Below are positions 1 through 11,477 of a stretch of 64,000 nucleotides of DNA, in pieces; position 1 is the stretch's first letter, and each line of letters begins with the position of its first letter. The stretch is from Actinostola sp. cb2023. Its lineage: Eukaryota > Cnidaria > Anthozoa > Actiniaria > Actinostolidae. The position numbers and the translations under genes are program-made. The notes beneath the pieces are model-generated. The model saw only the letters and a list, made by a program, of their open reading frames with translations, was not told the DNA's origin and ran no database searches. The stretch lies in NCBI GenBank assembly GCA_033675265.1, contig JAUJYZ010000512.1:62001-126000 (forward strand), in the 5' to 3' direction.

Positions 1-614
1 AGGATAAAAAAAAGTTTTATTAGTACTTCTGCATTGGTGATTTGATTGTGGTTCAAAGCTTTTTTCGGAATCCTTTGTTGACTAGAAGGGTGCGGAAAAT
101 CCTCGCTTTTATTGAGAGACAATTTCAGGCCACTCAGGGAATATACTTTCGTTAGACTTCTTTTAACATAGTACTTTTAATGAACTTCGAAACAAAAATA
201 TGCAATTTTGAGAGCCTTGTAAATTGTTCATTGTAATATTTCGCTCGAGACAATTGTACCAAAAACCAATTTGATTTTGCCATTAACCAATCAACAGCCA
301 ACACCAACCAACTGTACGTACATCTAACTCATTCCCTGTAGGCTCCCGCCAGATATTATGGTCAATTAATTGACAGCTTTTAATTTGCATTTTGTTGAAC
401 CAAAAAATGACACCAAATCAAAATCAGTCGAATAAAAGAGGAGTATTTGCTTCAAAAAGCAGAAGTGGCATCATGCATGCATGCATGTGAGGGTCATATG
501 CAATGCAATTGCATGCAGGTTCAATCTATTAATTACGACAAGGGCATAATCATTAATGGGACTGTTTGCATTAAATACAGAAAAATATAATAATTTTGAT
601 TTCACTTTCTCATT
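1..614. other. AT-rich intergenic or intronic sequence, nothing recognised
   Basis: No open reading frame, RNA gene or clear repeat is visible apart from a short alternating ATGCATGC run near 473-490. It could be intron upstream of the transporter gene at 9210-10932, since that gene's first exon is not seen in the window. Confidence 0.5.
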
Positions 615-1396
615 ACTCGGGCCCTTCCGAAGGAAGCCCGAGTTATAAAATGCATTTTTCGGTAGTAGTAGTAGTCGTAGTAGTCTTAGTTTTGTTTGGC
701 TAAAGAATGACGAAAGTATGCGACGTATTTAATCGTATCGAGTTTCAAGATTACTCAGCAGATAAGAAAAAAACAAACGACACACAGGAAGGACTCAAGT
801 AGATTTGAATCTTAGTTTTGAAAGCAGCTGTAGATCTTCAAGCTATTAAAAGGTCAGGATTCTAGTTCATCGTTCAATGACTAGAAGTGGTAGAAGGACT
901 AGAAGCTCGCTTAAAATATATTTAACAAAAACAAACCTGAGGGTGTTATCAGAACCATCTGACCTACATGTATGCAACCTCCAGACGTATCATGTACGTA
1001 CTCACCCGACGCATAGTCTCCCTCGTCACTCAACTGTCACTGATTGTCATGACGTCAGAGAAATGATATTGTATTGAAGAAGATGTCCTTGTTTTATTTC
1101 GACGTTCGAATCATAACTCGAACCCGAACTCGAACTCGATTCCAAACTCGACGTTTCGGGATCTGAAGCTAGAGAGCGGGCCATTACACGAACTCATCAA
1201 AATCAAATCAATTGAACTCAAAGTCAAAAGGTAATCAAATGAACTCAAAGTCAAAGTCAAATCAAATGAACTCGACACATACATGTATATACATAGTCTC
1301 CCTCGTCACGCAACTGTCAGTCATTGTCAGGTCTCTCCTCACGCAACTGACATTGTCCTTGTCATAAGCCTGAGTGTACGCTCATTGAGCGTCTTG
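615..1396 (+). mobile_element. Helentron-like non-autonomous element A
   Basis: The element starts with a hairpin (arms ACTCGGGC and GCCCGAGT, 615-643) followed by TTATAAAATG. It ends with a second hairpin, ACGCTCATTGAGCGT (1378-1392), followed by CTTG. The 5' flank ends in TT and the 3' flank begins with T. A near-complement of the 5' arm, GCCTGAGT, lies at 1368-1375 just before the 3' hairpin. The same two ends recur in elements C, D, E and F. Short internal repeats of the type CAAATGAACTCAAAGTCAAA (about 1205-1275) are shared with element C. No Rep/helicase ORF is present, so it is non-autonomous. The end structure fits Helitron-like elements of the Helentron/HLE2 group; that class is an inference. 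Confidence 0.7.
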
Positions 1397-1445
1397 TTTA
1401 ATTATATAATCCACTGTAGACCAAATTAATTAAATGCAATATATA

Positions 1446-1686
1446 CAGTCATTCTCAAAAAGGTTGCCCAGATGAAAAGACTACAATACTACAATAAAGG
1501 CATTATGTATTGCATTTCCTCGCGTGGAATTTCAATTTGAGATGCAGAAGTACACGGCATTATGAGAATTGAATGTAATGGCGCTGGTATCAACTCGCAG
1601 TTCCGCGCGCAGAAATTGAAAACATAATGTGACTTTATTGTAGTATTGTAGTATTTTCGTCTGGACAACCATTTTGAGAATGACTG
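1446..1686. mobile_element. Tc1/mariner-type MITE with CAGTCATTCTC termini
   Basis: A 241-bp palindromic element with long terminal inverted repeats starting CAGTCATTCTC and ending GAGAATGACTG, flanked by TA on both sides (1444-1445 and 1687-1688). It has no coding capacity. Relatives are at 4912 (truncated), 6947-7233, 11250-11473 and 50712-50999. The TA target and short length fit a Tc1/mariner-derived MITE. Confidence 0.8.
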
Positions 1687-1770
1687 TATAATGGGTCCAA
1701 TTTCAATTGCCATTAATTGTTCTGGACTAGGCTGACTAGCCTCTCATACAGGTGAAAATGCGTTTGTGTA

Positions 1771-2377
1771 TAGCCTGCAGAGCAGGCATTTTTGTTTGGG
1801 GGGAAATTTTGGACAAGCGAGGAATGGGACCCAGCAAAAGAGGAAGGGGAGGGGAGGGGAAGGGAACGCCTGCCAGCATCCATTGTTATTTTGAAAAAAC
1901 CTGTTTGTGGGCGAATGGGGCCATCTGATTGGTGCGGCGTGGATTATCTTGATTGACAGTTACTCAGAATTATAAATTCGTTTGTGATCAGGCGAATTCA
2001 ATTCAAGAATACTTCATGATTCCTCAAATTCGCAGGCTATTTCTTTCTTGAATATGTCTTTGAATCATATAGTATTTCTCAATGTTGGAAGCTGCATTCC
2101 AGTTAGTGTACGCAATGTTACGAGGTTTTACTTTCTCATCTCGAGGTATTCTAATGACAACATTGCCATTAGCCGTTTCGTACCACAACTTTTACCTGTA
2201 GAATGTCCTTTGGTAAATCGTCTACATTCAAATAGGAGGATATATCTACATCGTCTTTATCATCTCCCAACGCTGGCCTTGTGTTTTCGTCAACATATTC
2301 CCTTCCCCTCCCCTTCCCCTTTTGCTCGGTCCCTGATTCCTCCCCCAAAACAAAAATGCCTGCTCTGCAGGCTAGCT
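1771..2377. mobile_element. Inverted-repeat element with AGCCTGCAGAGCAGGC ends (hAT-like?)
   Basis: The left arm begins TAGCCTGCAGAGCAGGC and the right arm ends GCCTGCTCTGCAGGCTA. G-rich GGGGAGGGGAAGGG runs on the left are mirrored by C-rich runs on the right. The 8-mer TTTGTGTA lies directly before the left end (1763-1770) and within 3 bp of the right end (2378-2385), as expected for an 8-bp hAT-type target duplication. The centre (1950-2260) has no recognisable gene. The hAT assignment rests on the duplication length only. Confidence 0.6.
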
Positions 2378-2574
2378 TTTGTGTAATTTCCACATGAACA
2401 TGAGGCTGTATAATCTGAGTCCAGAACAATGCAGCAATTGAATTTGGATGCCATGCATTATTGCATTCAGTCTATATTACACACACTTTGATTGGTCGAG
2501 GGCTGCATGTTTTTAGAGTACAGACACAGAGATGCAGATGTCACAATTCTCAAAATATTATATAAAAGCACTTT

Positions 2575-2960
2575 CACAGACTGTATTTTAAACCTGTGAA
2601 ATAACCTGTGGAATAACCTGTGAAATAACCTGTGAATAATTTCACAGTTTTTTCACAGGTTCACAAATTTGAAAAAAAACTGTGAAAAAAACCTGTGAAA
2701 AGGAGCACTTTCACAGTTTTTTTCACAGGTTCAAAAACTGAAAACATCCCCCAAAAATGGGTGGAACCTGTGAAAAAAACCCTGTGAATGTTGACCTGTG
2801 AAAAAAAATGTGAAAAAACCTGTGAAATTTTCACAGGTACAAAATCTGAAAACATCTCCCCAAAATTATGGATGAAACCTGTGAAAAAGCCTGTGAATAT
2901 TATTGACCTGTTAAAAATGTGAAAAAGGACCTCTTCAGAGGTTAATTGCAAAATTACAAA
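2575..2960. repeat. Local repeat built from CCTGTGAAA / TTTCACAGG motifs
   Basis: Many copies of CCTGTGAAA and its complement occur in both orientations. Two tandem copies of a roughly 130-bp unit (about 2725-2850 and 2835-2930) share a block reading CTGAAAACATC(C/T)CCC. This gives a self-complementary, low-complexity region. The 108-codon reading frame across it is a by-product of the repeat. Confidence 0.6.
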
Positions 2961-4440
2961 ATAAATAAAATAAACAAGAACTGTCACAATACATGTTTAT
3001 TCAGTACCAGAGAGAAAAGGCACTTTCACTGCATGGTTCTTCAAATTAGTCACAAATTTTCGAATCGTGATGAAAAAGCCATGTCAAATAACAAAAAACT
3101 AAGTGATTGATAAAATAACTTTTAAAACGAATAGAAGTCTCCTGGGTTTTTCTTTGGGACATACAATACCCAGAGGTGATACTCTAAAAATGGGAATGGT
3201 GGTGCTGCGGCTGTGGCGGTAATTATGGCCCTCACCTTTGCGTGCTATACACATAATTTGTCATTGCTTTCACTATATTTGTAATAGTTTATCGAAAGCT
3301 TAATAAAGCGGCCATGTGAAATTTCACATAGCCATTATATTCCCATACTGTGATATTGTATTGCCTTTGCGAACAGAGTACAGCACATAATTCAGTTTGA
3401 CAAAGTAAGCTTATTTGAGGGGATGATTGAGGCATAAAATAACTTTTAAAACGATTAGTATTGATATGTGGTCTAGCTGTTGCTGGTCTCTTTTCGAAGA
3501 TAATGTTATTAGATTATATTGAAAATTCAACAGCTTTTCTTTGTACAAAAATATATATATATATTAAAAACTCTAGGACATCATACAAATTACATAATAC
3601 AAATAATACAAGCCTACAAACATTGTTGTAATATTTGTACAATATGCTTTACTAAATATGCTATAATGATGTGTATCTGAATAGTGTTTTACATTATGCA
3701 GTACTTGTTGGCTAATCAAAGTGTTGAACTTAACTTTTATGTCTACCAATTTTGTCAGGCTAACAATGCTTGTAGTTGTAGTAGTTGTAACCAAATATTT
3801 CAATCTTTCATTGGCTTATATTTATTAGCTTGTTTAAGAACAATGAATACCTGAAACTAAATAGAAATAATAAAGACATGCAATCATTCAAATAGGCCAT
3901 AGTGTAACTATTAGTATTAGTCTAAAAGAGTTTGATGCGAACAAGACATATAAAAGTCCAAAAAAACCTTAGTAATCGGTGTTAATTAAGCTTATATGTA
4001 CACTAACTTATTAAATGCGAATACATAGAGTCCAAACTAGAAGCTATAAATTAAAGTCTATTCAATAATAAAGTGTAACTGTAAGTGAAAAATGGCTTAA
4101 ACTAGACCAATAATTTAATACAATTAAGTCAGTAAGCTATATAAACTGCATTTATGTGAACTTTTATATTTCTAATAGTTCTACTTTAAGTTACTTATAT
4201 AGAACAACATGTTTAGTTGTGGTACTTAGTACTTACAGATCTGCTAGAGTCGTACGTAGAGAAACGAGTGCCATGTGCCGTGGTTGAGCAATGCCAGCAA
4301 GTCATTTTATCCAAGTTTTTCTCTTGCAATGTGCCTGAAAGACATGTAGAAGCTTGCTAAGCTGTTTTACCTGTACTTCTTACTTCAAAAATAGCTATTA
4401 AACAGTCTTCCTTACCGGCATGAAGAATAAAAATGCCAGA
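2960..4440. other. AT-rich sequence without recognised genes
   Basis: No gene, RNA or long repeat is recognised. A short (TA)n run lies near 3550. Confidence 0.5.
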
Positions 4441-4478
4441 GTTTCTTGACATATATTAGCATATATGGTATAAATATA

Positions 4479-4570
4479 TTAGGGCTCCCATTGACAGCAG
4501 TACGTTTTGTTACTGAAGAGTGAAGGGAATACCCTGTTTAAATAAAGGTTTTCATTTCATTCATTCATCT
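4479..4570 (+). mobile_element. Non-LTR retrotransposon 3' tail
   Basis: The segment ends CCCTGTTTAAATAAAGG followed by a short (TTCA)n run. The same terminus occurs at 51009-51085, in a variant form with (ACTT)n at 6388-6438, and inverted at 33812-33850. A shared 3' end that stops in a simple repeat is typical of CR1/L2-type LINEs or SINEs that borrow their tails. Only the tail is present. Confidence 0.5.
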
Positions 4571-4699
4571 TGACAAACTCTGCAAGCTCAGTCTCTTCTT
4601 GTTTTCCCGTCCTTTATGCAAACGCGCAACGGACCAATCAACAGCCGCATTTTAGTCATGTGATCGACTAGAGACTGCTGACTAGACTTACTATATATA

Positions 4700-4907
4700 C
4701 ACCTATTTAAAAAAACGTTGGCATCTGAAATATGGAATCTGAATCTGTGACCTAAAAACACTCATAGCCACACTATTTGCCAACGCAGGTCTTCTCCTAA
4801 AGGTCGTGGCATATTCCAGTAATTACAAGATAGATCACAACTCATACCCACAATCCCTATCGGTCTCGGATTCAGATTTCAGATGCCAACATTTTTTGAA
4901 ATAGCTG
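4700..4907. mobile_element. TA-flanked MITE with CA(C/G)CTATTT termini
   Basis: A 208-bp inverted-repeat element. The left arm reads CACCTATTTAAAAAAACG and the right arm ends AAATAGCTG. TA dinucleotides flank it at 4698-4699 and 4908-4909. It directly abuts the next TA-flanked MITE at 4912. The element at 7351-7546 has similar ends. Confidence 0.65.
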
Positions 4908-4911
4908 TATA

Positions 4912-5067
4912 CAGTCATTCTCAAAAAGGTTGTCCAGATGAAAAGACTACAATACTACAATAAAGTCACGTGAATCATTATGTATTCAATTTCCTCGCGT
5001 GAAATTTCAATTTGAGATGCAAAAGTACACGGCATTGTGAGAACTGAATGTAATGTTGCTGGTATCA
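4912..5067. mobile_element. Truncated CAGTCATTCTC MITE
   Basis: The left half of the MITE family seen whole at 1446-1686. Similarity stops at GGTATCA, where the CCACAGGC element at 5068 begins. The right half is not found beyond that element. Confidence 0.65.
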
Positions 5068-5706
5068 ACCACAGGCAGTCCAACCATTGCTTTTGAGGCT
5101 ACTAAATAATTCAATAAAATGATATTTGCCGCCTTTTTTGATTAGTTTCCTGTGGTAGAGCGCGCGAGCGCATAATATATACATACGTATTATGTTGGGT
5201 TCCCTGTGTTGAGTAACGTCAGGAGCCCATAAGTCCCTGTGTGCGTCCCGCAGTACTGCCGCAGTACATGTATCGTGTATCATACATTTCTATGCACGGG
5301 GAACCCAACATAATACGTATTGCGCGCGACGCTCTACCACAGGAAACCCATCAAAACAAGACGCAAATATATTTGTCTGATATTTCTTTTGCTGAGACCC
5401 CAAAGGACTTTGTAAATGTCATAGTACATAAGACGAGGTTCTATACCTTCATTTCATTCCTTTACGCACTTTATTAACTTACTTAGCGAAAACTAGTTTC
5501 GTTTTTCTCAACCGGCTCCTCAGTTCGCTAAAGATATAATGCGTTATATCTTTAGTGAACTGAGGAGGTTGAGAAAACGAAACTAGTTTTCGCTAAGTAA
5601 GTTAATAAAGTGCGTAAAGGAATGAAATGAAGGTATAGAACCTCGTCTTATGTACTATGAAATATATTTTTATTAGCCTTAAAAGCAATTGTTGGGCTGC
5701 CTGTGG
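5068..5706. mobile_element. CCACAGGCAG inverted-repeat element, copy 1
   Basis: Terminal inverted repeats start ACCACAGGCAG and end CTGCCTGTGG. The flanks are a 5-bp duplication TATCA (5063-5067 and 5707-5711). Longer inner arms containing GGGTTCCCTGTG and GCGCGCG also pair (5148-5210 with 5296-5350). No protein is recognised. A separate palindrome (5420-5659) sits inside it. Relatives are the nested element at 29025-31043 and terminus fragments near 15515 and 31963. Confidence 0.7.
5420..5659. repeat. Near-perfect 240-bp foldback palindrome
   Basis: Two arms of about 110 bp run from CATAGTACATAAGACGAGG to its complement, with a centre near 5540 that is itself palindromic (GATATAA...TTATATC). 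There is almost no loop, so single-stranded DNA or RNA would form one long hairpin. It lies wholly inside the element at 5068-5706. No target duplication is clear. Confidence 0.75.
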
Positions 5707-5934
5707 TATCACCTTGCTACTGTCGGATGCTTTTTTTAAAAAGTATTTAAAAACGGTTTTTCACGGCGCGTGACGACAGTCAGACAGCAAGTAAAGCGAG
5801 ATTACCTATCAAAACAAAATCTACTGGAAAATCAAACCCTCGCTCTCTAGCTTCAGAGATATAATAATATAACTTTCAGACTATGATCTGGCGAAGCTCG
5901 ACGAAGCTGCTAACGGGTTTTTAACGGCATGGCC

Positions 5935-6257
5935 TATAAAAAAAACCCTTTGCAAACGTGGAATAAAATAAACATCCATCATGAGTTACTGAAAATAACT
6001 CGACTGGCTCGACTGTTTGCATGACTTCTGTACATATAGCTTTTTGTCAATAGATGTACGGTTACACCGCTGGTAAGATTCAAATCTACTTGAGTCCTGT
6101 GTGTCGTTTGTTTTCCCTTATCTGCTGAGTAATCTTGAAACTCGATACGATCAAATACGTCGCATACTTTCTTCATTCTTTGACCAAACAAAACTAAAAA
6201 AACTAAAAACAAGAAAGCCCATTTTATAACTCGGGCTTCCTTCGGAAGGGCCCGAGT
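5935..6257 (-). mobile_element. Helentron-like element B, 5' part only
   Basis: The 5' hairpin (arms ACTCGGGC/GCCCGAGT) and TTATAAAATG are at the right edge (6218-6257), reading on the - strand. The next 180 bp closely match element A, including a stretch coding RMKKVCDVFDRIEFQD. No 3' hairpin is found to the left, so the copy is truncated; the left limit is approximate. A block ending TTATTCCACGTTTG is shared with element C. Confidence 0.6.
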
Positions 6258-6506
6258 AATAAACGTTCATCACGGACGATCTGAAACGAAGATCGAGGGC
6301 GCTTTCACGCGTGATATTATAATAATTCGTAAGATAGCATCAAAACCCAACACTTTTGCCACTTCTAGTGAGCACTTACTTCTATACTGTCACGTGTCAC
6401 CCTCTTTAAATAAAGTCTTACTTACTTACTTACTTACTTTGATGTAAAGTACATTTTTATTACTGGGAGAAATGTGGCTTGCAGATATAAAAGCGCACAA
6501 TTTGTA

Positions 6507-6858
6507 AGCACAGGTCTGTTCACTCAATGCCGATGATGCCATATTCCGCTATACATTAGTCAACACGGATTATGCAAGCACAGGTCTGTTCACTCAATGC
6601 CGATGATGCCATTATTCCGCTATACATTAGTCAACACGGATTATGCAAGCACAGGTCTGTTCACTCAATGCCGATGATGCCATATTCCGCTATATATTAG
6701 TCAACACGGATTATGCAAGCACAGGTCTGTTCACTCAATGCCGATGATGCCATTATTCCGCTATACATTAGTCAACACGGATTATGCAAGCACAGGTCTG
6801 TTCACTCAATGCCGATGATGCCATATTCCGCTATATATTAGTCAACACGGATTATGCA
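6507..6858. repeat. 70-bp tandem repeat, five copies
   Basis: Five near-identical units begin GCAAGCACAGGTCTGTTCAC and end CAACACGGATTAT. Units alternate between GCCATATTCC and GCCATTATTCC, which suggests duplication as dimers. There is no coding signal. Confidence 0.85.
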
Positions 6859-6946
6859 AAGTTTAAGCTCAGCTCACAATTCCGTTTGGTCCCAGATCAT
6901 CCATTTCAGATCGTCCGTGATCAACGTTTATTGGAATAGCTGTATA

Positions 6947-7233
6947 CAGTCATTGTCATTAAAGTTGCCCAGCTAAAAAGAGATTAACACTATAATAAAT
7001 GTCACGTGTCTCATTCTATATTCGTTTTGCGCACGTGGAATTTTAATAATTTCAAAAGCCTAATTCACCACAGTGAGAAAATAATTTTAACAATGCCCGT
7101 TTTCACAGGAAGAGGAGATTTATGCTTTTGAAATTAAAATTCCACGCGTGCAAAACGAATATATCATGAGACACGTGACATTTATTAATGTGTTAATCTC
7201 TTTTTAGCTGGACAACGTTAATGACATTGACTG
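6947..7233. mobile_element. TA-flanked MITE with CAGTCATTGTC termini
   Basis: A 287-bp element with arms of more than 100 bp running CAGTCATTGTCATTAAAG to its complement. TA flanks it at 6945-6946 and 7234-7235. The termini match the CAGTCATT family but the interior differs, so it is a distinct subfamily. Confidence 0.75.
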
Positions 7234-7290
7234 TATATATACACCTGTGTATATATATTATGTAAGAAGCAATCTTTAAAATTCCTTTTT

Positions 7291-9153
7291 ACTCGGGCCC
7301 TTCCGAAGGAAGCCCGAGTTATAAAATGGACTTTCTTCTATATATATATACACCTGTTTTCAAAAACGTTGCCCATTTACAAAATACAAAATAGTAAAAT
7401 AGCAAAAAAGGAATTAATTAAAGAAACAAAGGAAATGCACTCAATCTGAACTCTGGCTTATTGTTTCTCTAATTAATTCCTTTTTACTATTTTGCTATTT
7501 TACTATTTTGTATTTTGTAAATGGGCAACGTTTTTGAAAACAGGTGTATATTTTGGTAGTACACAGAATGTGAAGTATGTGATCGTATCGGTCAGGAATG
7601 TCTGTTTCAGGGTTTCGATTGGCTGAAAACGGGGACGATGATATCCAAACGCCTAATGAAGTAATTCTATGCTCAAACGGGTCAAATGGTTTCCGACTAA
7701 AGTTTATTTTATTCCACGTTTGACAAATTCAGTCCACAGTCAGTTTCTGAGAGCCGTCACGCCGTGGTTTCAAAACTGACCCGTTTAAAAGGTATCCGAC
7801 TAGTAAAATGAAACACATTTCTGAGAAGTATAATGATTGAAGTTTATTTTATTCCACGTTTGAAACATTCAGAAGGAAAAGGAATCGTAAAAATCGTACT
7901 TCAAAACTTCATCAAAGCAAATAGGCCGTCATCAACGCCACGGACTAAGCAAGTTCAATGTACGAAATTCGGGGTTAACTCCGCTGAGTCGAACGTAACA
8001 CTTTTATGTATCCAACTTGAAGGAAAGAAACGCTCCTCTCACATATGTCACACACGCTGTGATTAAAGATTAAAGCCCATACTAGTTACTCGCTAGTTTA
8101 AATTCTCTCTTTTTCTTCGCGATAAATACGCTAAAGTTACACCATACCAGAAGTACATAATAGACACACGAGATACATACAGTACAACAGAGGAACCTAG
8201 CTACACGAATATATCATCGGAGAAATAGGCCAGTGTTTTTCACGCGGATAAACATGATAAAATATAGGTTTCTCCGTGTTCTTTTCAGTACGATTACAGT
8301 TGCATGATCCTTGACGTCTGAGTCATACATCTATTACGCGACCTAATTTTAGAACCGCCACGCAGCGCTATTTAAAGCAGAATTGTTACGCTCAAAACAG
8401 GTCAGTGAACGGCAAAAATACAATCGAAATCAAAACGTCCTTAGATTTATATTTTAGGGATCTATTAGTTTTACAGAAGAAGACGCTCAATGAGCGTAGT
8501 CGGACATGACAATGACAGTTGCATGACGAGGGAGACTATTTGTGTCGGTGAGCATCGATAAAGATCTCCGACTCGTTGAGGTACGTCGGTAGTACGTCTT
8601 TAAACGTACTTGAGGTCACTTGAGGTTGCATATCTGGTTGCATATTCATGGTTTATAGGCATCGTTCGAGTTAGTAGGAGAGAAGCAGTTGTCTTGTGCA
8701 GAAGAGAAATTATGTTGTATCTAAGGCAAGCCATCCATCAGTTCCTTTTAAATACGCTCTCACATACAAACGCATACGCCGATTCGTGTGGGCCCACTGT
8801 AAAAGATGTTGAGCGTTTTCGAAAGGGCCTTTACACGAACTCATCAAAAGCAAAGCAAATGAACTCAAAATCAAAAGGTAATCAAATGAACTCAAGCTCA
8901 AAAGCAAATCAAATGAACTCAAAGTCAAAACGTAATCAAATGAACCTGCACACCGAGAGAGCTCATATCACTATGAAAGATTATGGCAAATATGTGTTCT
9001 TGATTCGACGATTCACTGAATTGACCGACTTTCCTCTGCGATAACGAAGAAACCAAACTGAGACGTTATCAGAACCGTCTGACCATGAATATGAACCTCA
9101 ACTGGACGTTGTCCTTGTCATAATGCCCGAGTGTATGCTCATTGAGCATCTTG
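7291..9153 (+). mobile_element. Helentron-like element C, with nested insertions
   Basis: The 5' hairpin with arms ACTCGGGC/GCCCGAGT is at 7291-7319, followed by TTATAAAATGGAC. The 3' hairpin ATGCTCATTGAGCAT and CTTG end at 9153. The complement of the 5' arm, GCCCGAGT, is at 9125-9132. A TA-flanked MITE (7351-7546) interrupts it. Around 8476-8650 lies an inverted copy of the family's 3' end (GACGCTCAATGAGCG), so another copy inserted or rearranged here. A stretch coding CDRIGQECLFQGFDW (about 7575-7620) matches the ORF of element F. The end lies 57 bp before a transporter exon, so the element is in an intron. Confidence 0.65.
7351..7546. mobile_element. TA-flanked palindromic MITE inside element C
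   Basis: A 196-bp inverted repeat with arms starting CACCTGTTTTCAAAAACG. TA lies on both sides (7349-7350, 7547-7548). It splits the reading frame that starts beside the 5' hairpin of element C. Confidence 0.8.
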
Positions 9154-9209
9154 TATTTTAGATAAATTACAACTTAAAATTAATTCATTTTATATTTGAT
9201 TTATTTCAG

Positions 9210-10932
9210 CATGGGTTTTATCCATTGGCTTGGGGGTAATGTTTCTTTTCTGTCCAATAACATCAACCATGTGTGAGCGTGTTGGATGTCGGGTAGTAGC
9301 AATAGTTGGTGGCCTACTAGCTGTTCTGGGATTTGTACTTTCTTCATTTGCAAAGGACTTATATGTCCTCTATCTGACATTTGGTGTCTTGTGGGGAATT
9401 GGCTCCAGTATGAGTTACTTACCATCAATCATGGTACTGCCATTTTGGTTTCGAAAGTAAGTATATGTTACATCATTCTGATATAGTTTAGTGATTATAA
9501 TACATTTGCAGCTGCAGATTCGTTGCAAATTTCTTGTTATAGCTGTATGAGAAACGAAAAACATTGAGTGCCTATTTTACATCTAATTTTGTTCAACTCT
9601 TATTTTAGGCGAATCAGTCTTGCCAATGGTGTAGTTACGGCAGGGAGTGGTTTTGGTACTCTAGCTATGGGACCTCTCGTGCACTTTACTGTAACAAAAC
9701 TAGGATGGCAAAATTCAATACGTGTTCTTGCTGGGGTAGTGTTGGTTTGTGCTATATCAGCTGGTCTTTACAGTGTTCCCAAGAATGAAACTACTAATGA
9801 GAAGGCAAAGGAAGAGGTCAAAAAGGAAAAGAAATCATTGTTTCAGTTTTCTGTGTTAAAGAACAAGGCCTTCTTGGTTTGGTGTGTTTCTCTTGGTATA
9901 TTTATGATTGGATACTTTGTTCCATTTGTACATTTGGTAAGTATAACGTGCATGAACTAATGTGTCATAGCTGCATGCTGATTGATTTATTGTGGTTTAC
10001 TCTTAGCCCGGATATGCAATAGAATGTGGTATCTCCAATGAAAAGTCTGCAACACTGGTTGGTATGATGTCTATTGGATCAACATTTGGTCGGCTCTTCT
10101 TCGGCAAGTTATGTGATCACCCACGTGTCAATCGTCTGTACGTGTTTCAGTTGGCATTCCTGTTCATAGGGGTTGCACATACTCTTAGTACTCTAACCAA
10201 AAGTTACCTTGGCTTTGTTAGTTACATGGTCGTGTTTGGTGTTTTTGATGGCTGTTTTGTTGTTTTGCTGGGTGTTCTGTGTGCTGACATAGTTGGATAT
10301 GATAAAGTCGCTGCAGGCATGGGAATACAATTCTTCTTTATGGCCATTACATGTACAGCTGGACCACCGTTGGCAGGTAACTTCTTGTTTTTATCACTGT
10401 GCCCACCCAGCTACTCCATGCACGATTTAGTAACAAGTAAATTAAAATTGTGTTCAAGTTCACAAATGACTGATGAAATCAATTTTCCCTTTTCTCTTTG
10501 TAATATATTGCAGGATTGGTGTACGACCTGTCAAATTCCTACCAGATTGCTTTCTATGCGTCCGGTGCTTGTGCTACCCTGGGTGCATGTTTACTGTTTC
10601 TGGTCCCTGTATTAATGCCTAAAGAAGTTCTACACGAAATTTGTGTGAGAGATGACAGTGAACAGCAGTTATTGAACACTACACAATCACCGTCACAAGC
10701 CTCGAAATGCGAACAAGTGGGCTCTTGTAAAGACGATGTTCACCACATCACGTTACGGAGTGGAGCTACACGACCTTCTAGTATTAGAAACTCTTATATT
10801 GACAAGTATTGGGACATGCCAAAGCGAGCTAGTTGTAGTAGCTTCTTTGGACCCGGTGCACCATATGGTGTCATGCCTATGCAGCTCAACGAAGAGACAC
10901 TTTTAGTAGTAGAACGAATATCACAGGTGTAA
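9210..10932 (+). CDS. Monocarboxylate-transporter-like protein (SLC16 family), last four coding exons
   Basis: Exons are 9210-9456, 9609-9936, 10007-10376 and 10514-10932. All have AG/GT borders and matching phases, giving about 454 residues and the stop TAA at 10930-10932. The protein is a 12-helix major-facilitator carrier. MCT proteins move lactate, pyruvate, thyroid hormone or aromatic amino acids across the plasma membrane; the substrate here cannot be told. The MCT signature WFRKRISLANGVVTAGSG is formed across the first exon junction. A lysine-rich loop (KAKEEVKKEKKS) separates the two six-helix halves, as in MCTs. The cytoplasmic tail has about 100 polar residues. The first exon, with the helix-1 signature, is not found between 1 and 9200, so it lies upstream or is unrecognised. 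The first exon here is preceded by ATTTCAG, a good acceptor. Confidence 0.93.
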
Positions 10933-11163
10933 TGCAGGCAGTCAAGCCGTGCTCTGTTTCGATACATTTATAGTCTACTTTAGTCATTTCCGCTGGCTTA
11001 TCAAGTTATGATGGGAAGCTGAAGAATTCTCACGCATTTTACTGAAGATTTTTCTGCGAAGCATTGAATATAAAGTACGGGACTTTTATTCGTATAAGCT
11101 AAGTGCCTGTATGAGGTAGACAAACGTTTCATACGCATAGCAAACCTATTTATATAAACTTTT

Positions 11164-11169
11164 AATAAA
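11164..11169 (+). terminator. Poly(A) signal AATAAA of the transporter gene
   Basis: AATAAA about 230 bp after the stop codon at 10932, in AT-rich sequence. It is the first canonical signal downstream, so 10933 to about 11190 is the probable 3' UTR. Confidence 0.55.
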
Positions 11170-11249
11170 ATTAGTATTTGTGATAGTACTGAAGTGTCTA
11201 ACTCTAAACTAGACTGCCGTGTATTTGATAAACAAGAGCTTGATTCATA

Positions 11250-11473
11250 CAGTGATTTTCAAAACTAAGGTTGTCCAGATGAAAAACCTACAATACCGAC
11301 TACAATAAAGTCAAGTGATTCATTATGTATTCAATTTCTGCCAGCGCCATTACATTCATTTCTCACAATGCCATCTCAAATTACACGCGAGGAAATTGAA
11401 TACACAATGAGTCACGTGACTTTATTGTAGTATTGTAGTTTTTTCATCTGGATAACCTTCTTGAAGATGACTG
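11250..11473. mobile_element. CAGTCATT-family MITE
   Basis: A 224-bp palindromic element ending in CAGTGATTTTC / GAAGATGACTG with TA flanks (11248-11249, 11474-11475). The interior matches the copy at 1446-1686, including TCACGTGACTTTATTGTAG. Confidence 0.75.
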
Positions 11474-11477
11474 TATA

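Noticed and set aside
6507..6858. Possible CRISPR-like array (regular repeats)
   Set aside because: Units are contiguous with no unique spacers and the genome is eukaryotic; it is a plain tandem repeat.
8610..9044. 144-codon ORF with repeated NQMNSKSK
   Set aside because: It lies in element C and comes from the short CAAATGAACTCAAAG repeats also present in element A, where the frame is not kept.
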